Shown here piece after piece: positions 8,001-13,562 of a stretch of DNA of 26,723 bases. Under the pieces are notes generated by a model. That model saw nothing but the letters and a program-made list of their open reading frames with translations. It made no database searches and had not been told where the DNA came from. The stretch is from Actinomycetota bacterium (lineage in GTDB: Bacteria > Actinomycetota > Actinomycetes > S36-B12 > UBA10799): assembly GCA_030837445.1 (NCBI GenBank), contig JAUPKM010000276.1:1-26723 (forward strand), in the 5' to 3' direction. The position numbers and the translations under genes are program-made. Positions within the stretch are counted from its first letter, which is position 1. Each line of letters starts with the position of its first letter.

Positions 8001-10370
8001 CCCGACACCGCCGTGGACGTCTTGACCCGTGCGCTGGGCCGCGACGCCGCGCAAGTATCGGCCACCAGCGCGGCCCGCGCCGCCGCCGACCCGGCTGCCC
8101 GGCTGGCCGCGGCCACCCAGATGTACGCCCATGCGGTCGGCGCGGCGGCCGAGTCACGCCTGAGCGCCGCCCAGCACGCCGAGTTGGACTCCCACGCCGA
8201 GAAACTGGTGCCCGGCCTCACGTCGGCGACCGCCTGGCCGGTGCTGCGCCAGCACCTCGCGTTGATCGCCGCCGCCGGAATCCACCCGCTCAAACGTCTC
8301 GACAAAGTGGTCGCCGCCGGCGGATTCGACAACGCCGCCGACCCCGCCGCCGTCATCGACTGGCGACTCGACCCCACCGGAGCGCACTCCGGTGGCGCCG
8401 GCCCGCTGCCCTGGCTGCCCGCCATCCCCGAACGCCTGGCCGCCGACCCGCACTGGAGTACCTACCTGGCGGCCCGCGCGCAACGCGTGGACGCCCTGGC
8501 CGAAGAAGTCCGCGCCACCAGCGCCCAATGGACCGCAGCGACCGCACCCCGGTGGGCCCGGCCCCTGGTCGACACCGATGCCGAGCTGGCCGCCGAGCTC
8601 GCGGTGTATCGCGCCGCGACCGCCGTCGATGACAACGACACCCGCATCGCCGGCCCCGAGCAATACCCCGCCCGCACCCGCGCCGCGCAGCGCCGCCTCG
8701 AACTCCGAGCAGCCGAACTCATCGGCGCCGACACCACCACCAACCGCTACGACGACCTCATCGACTCCATCAACCCGCACATCCGGCAAGACCCCTACTG
8801 GCCACAGCTGGCCTCCCAACTGGCCTCGGCTTCGCGCACCACCGGAGTCAACATCACCCAACTGGTGGGCAAGGTCGCTGCGCAGCGCCCGCTGCCCGAC
8901 GAACTGCCCGCCGCCGCCCTGTGGTGGCGACTGTGCGGCACCATATCCCCGGCCGCCCGACCCAGCCCCGCCGCGGCGCTGACCGCTCACCGCGCCGACG
9001 TGCACGCCCTGCGCGAGCGCTACGCCGATGCCGACGCCGAGCTGCAGACTCTCGCCGCGCAGGTCGCGACAGGCAACGGGCCACACGTGCTGGCCGCCAC
9101 CGACGAGCTACGACAGATGCGTGCGGACGCCGACGCTGACCGGCCCTGGCTCGCGCAGATCGAAGCCGTGCTCGACCAATGGCATGACGCCGACGCCCAC
9201 TATGACGCAAGCCTGGCGTTGATTGAGCACGCCCGCACCGAGCTGGACACCCTGCGGGCCGACCCCGACGCCGGCCCCCTCGATGTCACGTCTGCTGCCC
9301 AGCACCTCAAATTCCTCACGACCTACCACCTGCCCACGCAAGGCCCCGCCGAACAGTTCCACCCGGCATTCCAAGAAGCCACCGCCGCCCGCGCCGAGGC
9401 CGCTGGCGGTAGCGACCACATCGTCACCCACGCCGACGCCGACGCATTGCTACTGCAATGCCGCACCGCCGACGGAGCCCTCGTCGCTCAGCACCGCGCC
9501 AACCGTGCCGCGCTCGCCGCCCAGTTGCAGCGCGCCGAACTCGCCGCCGCACAAGCGTTCGCCCAGGCCCAGCGCAGCACCGCCGACCACATCACCGACC
9601 TGCTGCCCCGCATCGCCACCGAGCTGCGCGTGCTCGACATCGCCGGTAAACACGCCTTCCAAGACCGGCTTCCCATCCCTGCCGACCCCGACATCGACAC
9701 CAGCCGCCTGCAACGGCTCACCGATGTCCCCTTCGTGCTGACCGTGGCCCATGCCACCGATCGCGCGGCGCTGCTGCCCATGATGGGCCACCTCGGCGCC
9801 GCCGCCGACGCCGCGGCGCGCCCGCTGATCTGGGCCGCCCCACCCGCCGTCCTGGACAACCCGGACCTGGCCCCGATCAACCACACGGTCATCGACGCCA
9901 CCACCATCGACCTCACCGACAGCCATCCCGGCACCATCGTCGTCATCGACCGCGCCGAACACCTCACCCCCGAGACGATCGCGGACCTCACCGAGAACGC
10001 GGCAGCCGCCAACGCTCGGATCATCCTGCTCGACACCAACACCAACACCAACACCAGCACCTGGCCACCACCGCCAGCGGCTCCGCTGCTCAAACTGCTG
10101 CACACCGAACTGCGCTGGTCACCAGTGCTGACCGTCGCAACCGGCCGCATCAACCACTACGACGCCAGCCCAGACACCGAAGCCGCCCTCACCCAAGCCG
10201 CCGGCCTGCACCCCGACCAACACACCCCCGCCATCACCAACACACTCCAACGCCTCCGAAAAGCCAACCAGCGCAACGCCACTGCCCACGACCTCCACAC
10301 TCGAATGTGGAACACCGCACAACGGAACCACCAGTACCACCGCCGCGTAGACCACAGCCGCGACCTCTAA
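5043..10370 (+). CDS. MobF/TrwC-type conjugative relaxase with RecD-like helicase (1775 aa)
   Basis: The enzyme nicks one strand at oriT, stays bound to its 5' end and unwinds DNA for transfer. Near the N-terminus are Tyr candidates (Y14, Y16 and Y36-Y37 in LGDYYSSKGE). The metal triad is H274, H285 and H287 (HRDTRASDPGLHTH), with the same 11- and 2-residue spacing as in TrwC. The helicase part has Walker A GSGKT (622-626), Walker B VDEAG (D702) and motif VI YTALTRG (about 955-961). From about 1000 on, the protein is a long Ala/Asp-rich helical tail of about 770 residues, consistent with the long C-termini of actinobacterial TraA/TraI proteins. GTG at 5043 gives MNAGIHKLTAGSGY, the usual opening; the frame is open further upstream to 4953. 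No type IV coupling protein or mating-pore genes are present, so the plasmid is probably mobilisable only. Confidence 0.92.
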   Translation: MNAGIHKLTAGSGYLYLVRQVAAHDRTHGPESLGDYYSSKGETPGRWGGRGLAGLAAGSESWTRTDSGDRLWSLEEGSEVTEDQMKALFGLGVHPNAAALTKQLIAQGARKNSALTATSLGRPFRVNAGETELQQRLALAYRDHNLSIGAHWNAAIDESLRAQMRTQIATEMFEEQHRRAPLDERELTGFIARGTRDQTTSVAGYDMTFTPVKSVSALYALCPEPIAKQIEECHSRAVQDALDFLQDQAAYTRIGAQGVAQVDTDGFITASFLHRDTRASDPGLHTHVAISNKVRARGTDGISRWYALDGRPLYASTVAASELYNSRLEAYLTDELGMRFAARGDAREGKREVREVVGVTRELNELWSSRRAAIDAEYAVLAKTFQAAHGREPTTPESIAMFQQATLATRDAKHEPRSLAEQRQEWRTQAVGLLGSDEAVNAMIARSLAGRTTTPAEVTEGWIKARARQVIATVSGDRATWNRTHVLAEALRVVRVTGHAGIDGIAELITDAALSAPLSIRHASSPDTDLGEPARLRRRDGSSVYRQVGSQTYTSTEILAAERSILAAAGLRDGRTVPAADVEIELLAQAAHRRELNAGQAQLVREMACRGQRVMLALAPAGSGKTTAMAALARSWEGAGGTVIGLSPSASAAQLLREEIEVEVGDTLDKFNWLTDNPDTSPGDPARQWYDAIDENTLIIVDEAGKAGTLALASMIAVALAKGASVRLVGDDKQLSSISAGGVLRDLAHLHGAITLSQVMRFASAAEAQAGLALRDGDPSGIAFYLDEQRVHVGTQAAASDMAFEAWQSDIAHDKHSLLLAPTHDLVSELNDRARLHRLTELGEHAPPLEAVLMAGARASVGDLVFTKHNDRTLALGTTDFVRNGYRWEVTDVDPEGSITVAHLESGAHLHLPADYVRAHVTLGYARTIDATQGATARYRCHTVGSDQLTRQQVYTALTRGVHGNHIYFSTAEHDPHRVLSPKATHPDTAVDVLTRALGRDAAQVSATSAARAAADPAARLAAATQMYAHAVGAAAESRLSAAQHAELDSHAEKLVPGLTSATAWPVLRQHLALIAAAGIHPLKRLDKVVAAGGFDNAADPAAVIDWRLDPTGAHSGGAGPLPWLPAIPERLAADPHWSTYLAARAQRVDALAEEVRATSAQWTAATAPRWARPLVDTDAELAAELAVYRAATAVDDNDTRIAGPEQYPARTRAAQRRLELRAAELIGADTTTNRYDDLIDSINPHIRQDPYWPQLASQLASASRTTGVNITQLVGKVAAQRPLPDELPAAALWWRLCGTISPAARPSPAAALTAHRADVHALRERYADADAELQTLAAQVATGNGPHVLAATDELRQMRADADADRPWLAQIEAVLDQWHDADAHYDASLALIEHARTELDTLRADPDAGPLDVTSAAQHLKFLTTYHLPTQGPAEQFHPAFQEATAARAEAAGGSDHIVTHADADALLLQCRTADGALVAQHRANRAALAAQLQRAELAAAQAFAQAQRSTADHITDLLPRIATELRVLDIAGKHAFQDRLPIPADPDIDTSRLQRLTDVPFVLTVAHATDRAALLPMMGHLGAAADAAARPLIWAAPPAVLDNPDLAPINHTVIDATTIDLTDSHPGTIVVIDRAEHLTPETIADLTENAAAANARIILLDTNTNTNTSTWPPPPAAPLLKLLHTELRWSPVLTVATGRINHYDASPDTEAALTQAAGLHPDQHTPAITNTLQRLRKANQRNATAHDLHTRMWNTAQRNHQYHRRVDHSRDL

Positions 10371-10376
10371 AATCGC

Positions 10377-10426
10377 GTTACGTACCACTCACTCCCCCAA
10401 CGGTTACGTACCACTCACTCCCCCAA
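10377..10426. repeat. Tandem 24-bp direct repeat between relaxase and small gene
   Basis: Two identical 24-base units, starting GTTACGTACCACTCAC and ending CCCCCAA, lie at 10377-10400 and 10403-10426 with a 2-base spacer (26-base period). They start 6 bases after the relaxase stop and 60 bases before the next start codon, so a regulator-binding site for the downstream gene is plausible. Confidence 0.8.
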
Positions 10427-10441
10427 GGCTTGTCAGTGCTG

Positions 10442-10458
10442 TGCCCCACGATGGGGCA
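10442..10458 (+). promoter_or_regulatory. Leader hairpin before the 144-aa gene
   Basis: A 7-bp perfect stem, TGCCCCA and TGGGGCA, with loop CGA lies 29 bases before the ATG at 10488. No T-run follows, so an intrinsic terminator is unlikely; it may stabilise or regulate the transcript. Confidence 0.4.
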
Positions 10459-10487
10459 TTGCAGCGCAACGGAAACGGGAGAACACG

Positions 10488-10922
10488 ATGAGTAACGACA
10501 CCCCGCGAGGAGCGGCATTCGACGCCTCGATCGCCGAAATCCTCGCCGAATGGGGACAACCGTTGTCGTTCAGCCGTGGCCGACTCGCAACCGCCATGGA
10601 AACGCTGTACCGCGCCGAGCTGGAATTCCCACCGACCTGGACCGAACACCGCCGCGAAACCTTCATCACCAATCACGCCGACCTCGACCTCGGCGAAGTC
10701 GGCACCCAGTTCGACGACCTCATCGAAACCGTCACCAACGATCACGGACTGCGCTACGGCACGTTGCCGCACCCCAATGACGCCTCCGAGATGATCCGAA
10801 CAGCTCGCCTAGACGCCCTCAACGACATCCTTGAACAACGACTGGACTACGAACTCCCCAACGAAATCGAGGCACACTCAGCAGAAGACGCTGAAGAAGG
10901 CGTTGAGAGCCGTTTCGGGTGA
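10488..10922 (+). CDS. Hypothetical acidic protein (144 aa)
   Basis: ATG at 10488 has GGGAG 6 bases upstream. The protein is acidic and mainly helical (FDASIAEILAEWGQPLSF, then RLDALNDILEQRLDYELPNE) with no Cys and no membrane segment. It may be transcribed with, or just after, the relaxase gene, from which it is separated by the tandem repeat and hairpin. It converges on the 115-residue gene with only 3 bases between the stop codons. I do not recognise the family. Confidence 0.65.
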   Translation: MSNDTPRGAAFDASIAEILAEWGQPLSFSRGRLATAMETLYRAELEFPPTWTEHRRETFITNHADLDLGEVGTQFDDLIETVTNDHGLRYGTLPHPNDASEMIRTARLDALNDILEQRLDYELPNEIEAHSAEDAEEGVESRFG

Positions 10923-10925
10923 CCT

Positions 10926-11273
10926 TTATGGTTCGAAGTGCGAGCGGAATCCTTCGAGCCAATCCGCCCGCCCAGCGCCGGTGAGATTAGCCGGTACCCA
11001 CAGCTCGGCGTCGTCGGGACTATCGGCGTCACCGTCGGCGACGCGATCGTGTGCGGCGAGGTATCCAGCGGCGTGCAGCTGGCCGGGTTGCGAGAAGACA
11101 GCTTGCATGGTGGCCAGGTTGGATTGGAAGTCTTGATAGGCGGCGCGGCGTTCGTCGTGAGTGGCGTAGTCGTCGCCGTACCGTTCGAGCCAGGCCGCCC
11201 AGTGCTCGGCGGTACCCGGCTGCGGCGGGGTGTTCGCTTCCATGACTCCTACGGTACGACGGGTGTCTGACAT
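10926..11273 (-). CDS. Hypothetical protein downstream of parAB (115 aa)
   Basis: The start is ATG at 11273 (MSDTRRTVGVMEANTPPQPG), chosen over an earlier in-frame ATG at 11333 because AAAGGAG sits 6 bases upstream of it. The middle is helical with acidic and aromatic residues (HWAAWLERYGDDYATHDERRAAYQDFQ); the end is ADWLEGFRSHFEP. It lies downstream of parB on the same strand, separated by the CTAG palindrome, so partition proteins may influence its expression. Function unknown. Confidence 0.65.
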   Translation of the reverse strand: MSDTRRTVGVMEANTPPQPGTAEHWAAWLERYGDDYATHDERRAAYQDFQSNLATMQAVFSQPGQLHAAGYLAAHDRVADGDADSPDDAELWVPANLTGAGRADWLEGFRSHFEP

Positions 11274-11316
11274 GTTGGGCTCCTTTGTGGCCTGTTTGCC
11301 CAGATGAGAGCGTTTT

Positions 11317-11346
11317 GCTAGCTGTGATAGCACAGCTAGCTAGCAG
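11317..11346. promoter_or_regulatory. CTAG palindrome downstream of parB
   Basis: Arms GCTAGCTGTG and CACAGCTAGC lie at 11317-11326 and 11331-11340, separated by ATAG, and are followed by another TAGC unit. The site overlaps the parB stop codon at 11340-11342 and lies about 45 bases before the 11273 start. The CTAG core is shared with the cluster upstream of parA, suggesting the same DNA-binding protein, most likely ParB. Confidence 0.55.
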
Positions 11347-11648
11347 CCGTGTTGAGTGAGGTAGGCGTCGAGGGCTTGGTCGGTGATGGAGGCGATGCTG
11401 ATGGTGCGGTCGCCGGTTTCGTAACGGAGCTTGTCGACGGCTTTTCCGAGGCGGTTTTTAGTGGAGGGCCGGATTCTGACGTTGTGCTGCTCGGTCAGTC
11501 GCTCGGCCGCTCCTCCGGCCTGCGGTGACGATGCGAGTTGAGACGAGTCAGGCGGGGCGGCGGTGATGGGGACTGCGGGTCGGTCGGGGATGGTGTCGGC
11601 TGGGTGGCTGGTGGTGCGGGTGATGGCTGGTTTACGTGTGGTGCTCAT
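11340..11648 (-). CDS. ParB-like ribbon-helix-helix centromere-binding protein (102 aa)
   Basis: The ATG at 11648 overlaps the parA stop by 4 bases (ATGA), typical of a coupled parAB pair. Residues 1-50 are a Pro/Ser/Thr-rich unstructured tail that could contact ParA. Residues 54-102 form a strand (HNVRIRPST) and two helices (KNRLGKAVDKLRYETG; SIASITDQALDAYLTQ), an RHH DNA-binding fold. Small RHH ParB proteins partner type Ib ParA ATPases, bind repeats near the operon promoter, and both segregate the plasmid and repress the operon. The CTAG cluster upstream of parA is its likely site. Assignment rests on gene order and fold; there is no ParB/Spo0J domain. Confidence 0.75.
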   Translation of the reverse strand: MSTTRKPAITRTTSHPADTIPDRPAVPITAAPPDSSQLASSPQAGGAAERLTEQHNVRIRPSTKNRLGKAVDKLRYETGDRTISIASITDQALDAYLTQHGC

Positions 11649-12427
11649 GCGGGCGCTCCGATGGTGATGCCGAGTTCGTCGGCCAAGTCGTCGTAGGCGA
11701 CTTGCAGGCTGAGTGCGCGGCCGCCTTTGAATTTGTGCATGGGCACTTCGGCGCTGTGGGCGTCTTGGCGGGCTCCGAGGTCGGGTATGACGGTGCGGGC
11801 CACGAGGTCGCCGTAGGCTTCGCGCAGCTCGCGTTCACGGTCGATGTGTTCGCCTTTGTTCTGGCGGCGGGAAATAATGATCTTGGCCAGCTCCAGACGC
11901 GGGTTGGGGCGCAATTTGACCTTCTGGACGGTGGTTTCCAGCCGCGTCACGCCTTTGACGGAGTCTTTCGTTGGTTCGGTGATGGCGTACACGGTGTCGA
12001 CAGTGAGCAGAACGGCGAACAGCAGCTTGCCCAGGCTGGGTGGGCAGTCGAACAGCACGGCGTCATACGGCGAGAGGTCCAGGCCTTCGAAAGCGACATC
12101 CAGGCGGAACACGAGATCGGAAGCGCCGCTGGATTCGGCGTTGGACAGATCCAAGTGGGACGGGATGAGGTCGACGCCGTCCCAGTCAGTGGCCACGACG
12201 GCATCGATGGCTGATCCGGCTTCGGTGCGATCCATGAGGTCAGCGGTGGTGAGCTGACCGTCTTCGGTGTACACGCCGAGGCCTTCAGTGGCGTTGGCCT
12301 GGGGGTCCATGTCGACAATGAGCGTGCGGCCGCCGCGGTGGCTGATCGCGCTGGCTAGGCCAAGTGTCGTCGCAGTCTTGCCTACGCCGCCCTTTTGATT
12401 GGCCAGGGCGTGCCGCGTTGGCTGCAT
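11645..12427 (-). CDS. parA: ParA partition ATPase (260 aa)
   Basis: The protein opens with ALANQKGGVGKT, the deviant Walker A box with the signature lysine of ParA/MinD ATPases. Walker A' is LIVDMDPQANAT and Walker B-like YDAVLFDCPPSLG. It lacks the N-terminal helix-turn-helix of type Ia ParA, so it is the short (type Ib) form. It forms ATP-dependent patterns on the nucleoid that move plasmid copies apart, using the small RHH protein encoded next. ATG at 12427 (MQPTRHALANQKGG) is chosen over the in-frame 12466 because AAGGA lies 6 bases upstream and because the longer form would run into the CTAG repeats. Confidence 0.9.
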   Translation of the reverse strand: MQPTRHALANQKGGVGKTATTLGLASAISHRGGRTLIVDMDPQANATEGLGVYTEDGQLTTADLMDRTEAGSAIDAVVATDWDGVDLIPSHLDLSNAESSGASDLVFRLDVAFEGLDLSPYDAVLFDCPPSLGKLLFAVLLTVDTVYAITEPTKDSVKGVTRLETTVQKVKLRPNPRLELAKIIISRRQNKGEHIDRERELREAYGDLVARTVIPDLGARQDAHSAEVPMHKFKGGRALSLQVAYDDLADELGITIGAPA

Positions 12428-12441
12428 GATGCATCCTTCTT

Positions 12442-12518
12442 CTAGTTGGACTAGCAACGCTAGCAAGGCTCGCTAGTGTTGCTAGCTTAGCACTCATAGC
12501 TATGCTAGCAACACTAGC
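12442..12518. promoter_or_regulatory. CTAG-rich centromere/operator cluster upstream of parA (parS-like)
   Basis: Seven CTAG tetramers occur in 76 bases (12442, 12451, 12460, 12473, 12482, 12505, 12514), far above expectation for a high-GC replicon. GCTAGTGTTGCTAGC at 12472-12486 is the exact reverse complement of GCTAGCAACACTAGC at 12504-12518, and 12451-12464 is a near copy (CTAGCAACGCTAGC). The cluster lies 15-90 bases upstream of the parA start, where RHH ParB proteins bind as both centromere and operator. Confidence 0.75.
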
Positions 12519-12587
12519 TCGACGTGATCTGTGCTCGCGGAGGTCGTTGCGGAGGATCCCGTTTGGTCGTAGACTTGCTGGCTGTAG

Positions 12588-12655
12588 CCAACCCATTGCG
12601 GTGGGTTTGGAAGTGAGCCACAGGATTACTCGCCGGACGACGAGGCCTGTGGCTC
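12588..12655. terminator. Two strong hairpins between the par site and the DUF3800 gene
   Basis: GAGCCACAGG (12615-12624) pairs perfectly with CCTGTGGCTC (12646-12655), and CTCG/CGAG (12629-12632, 12641-12644) nests inside the loop. A second stem, CCAACCCA (12588-12595) with TGGGTTTGG (12602-12610), has one bulge. The long hairpin begins about 20 bases after the DUF3800 stop codon, so it could end that transcript, although no T-run follows. A role as single-strand origin or protein-binding site is also possible. Confidence 0.45.
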
Positions 12656-12674
12656 GCGTATTTCTGGCCGTCAG

Positions 12675-13226
12675 TCAGATCGTGTGGAGTTCGACTGCGT
12701 TGCCGAGGATATCGAGGTAGGCGCTATTGCCGATTCTGGCCTGGACCACGGCTCCGCACACGATGTCAGAGGCCCAGAGCGCCGGTTCGTTGCGGCCTAT
12801 CGAGTGCTCGATCCGTACCGTCGATTCGATAACCCTCCGCGAGCGCAGTTTTTGGAGCATGTCCAAGTCGCTGGCGTCGAGCTGTCCTCGGGATTCGAAG
12901 GTGATGGTGGAACAGGGCATCAGCGCCAGGTGCGGCAGCAGAAACTCCATGCACTTTCGGCGATGGCGGCGGTCGTCAGCGTCTTTGTCGACGTGGACGA
13001 CGACGAATCCGGTGACCGGGAGGCGGGCGACGGTGGCGACCAGCTCGGCGCGGCGCTCAGCGCTGCTGCCGTGCCAGTGCAGTTTCGTCTCACCGATGCG
13101 CAGGCCGTCGAGGGTTTTGCGCAGCTCGGCGACATCGTCGTCATCGCACAAAGTCGCTGCAAGGAGGTAAGCGCCGGGATCAAGGTCAGGGCGCGATCCG
13201 GACTCGTCGGCCCAGGCGGTTAGCAT
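12675..13226 (-). CDS. DUF3800-like protein (183 aa)
   Basis: The start MLTAWADESGSR places an acidic DESG motif on the first strand, and a late ALWASDIVCGAVVQAR segment matches the conserved ADxia-type helix of DUF3800 proteins, which are thought to adopt an RNase H-like fold. Enzymatic activity is unproven in the family. DUF3800 genes are frequent on plasmids and in defence or mobile regions. ATG at 13226 has GGAGG 7 bases upstream. It lies between the partition locus and the restriction-modification gene and is followed by a strong hairpin. Assignment is by motif only. Confidence 0.65.
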   Translation of the reverse strand: MLTAWADESGSRPDLDPGAYLLAATLCDDDDVAELRKTLDGLRIGETKLHWHGSSAERRAELVATVARLPVTGFVVVHVDKDADDRRHRRKCMEFLLPHLALMPCSTITFESRGQLDASDLDMLQKLRSRRVIESTVRIEHSIGRNEPALWASDIVCGAVVQARIGNSAYLDILGNAVELHTI

Positions 13227-13559
13227 GCGAAACCCTCCATCAGAGTCCCGGCCAGGGCGGTTGCGGCGTCCATCCGGATTCAGATCCTTTCCTACGGGTT
13301 GCGGTACCCGGTCGTTAATTCTTGAGCGACCACATTGAGGTTTACAGGGGAGGGGTGCACGGGGCGGGGTACGGCGCGGCAGGTGTCGGTGTCAGTGCCT
13401 GGTGGGACGCTCACGGACGGACGCGTGCCTTACACGGGCGGGGTTGTCTGACTTTCACGTAGGACCACTACACCGGGACTGCGTGGTCGCAGCTGCGTAG
13501 CTCCCCGCTTGCCTGCGCGCCGTAACAGGACCTGCAAAGCGAAACGCTATCCTCGGTCG
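13227..13559. other. Intergenic region between the DUF3800 and restriction-modification genes
   Basis: These 333 bases contain no gene I can support. They separate divergently read genes, so both promoters should lie here. A GGTCG/CGACC inverted repeat lies around 13310-13331. Near the right end TATCCT at 13548-13553 is a likely -10 box for the restriction-modification gene. Nothing else stands out. Confidence 0.4.
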
Positions 13560-13562
13560 GTG
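13548..13562 (+). promoter_or_regulatory. Probable leaderless start of the restriction-modification gene
   Basis: TATCCT (13548-13553) matches the TANNNT -10 pattern and is followed by 6 bases and then GTG at 13560. No ribosome binding site precedes this GTG. The arrangement favours a leaderless transcript beginning at 13560 over the TTG at 13509. Confidence 0.45.

Noticed and set aside
6018..9086. Long minus-strand frames (6018-7004, 7170-8132, 8154-9086) opposite the relaxase
   Set aside because: They are Gly/Arg/Val-rich shadows of the relaxase-helicase, whose motifs are intact on the plus strand.
11636..12214. Plus-strand frame of 192 codons opposite parA
   Set aside because: It is antisense to parA, which has a complete Walker A and good start.
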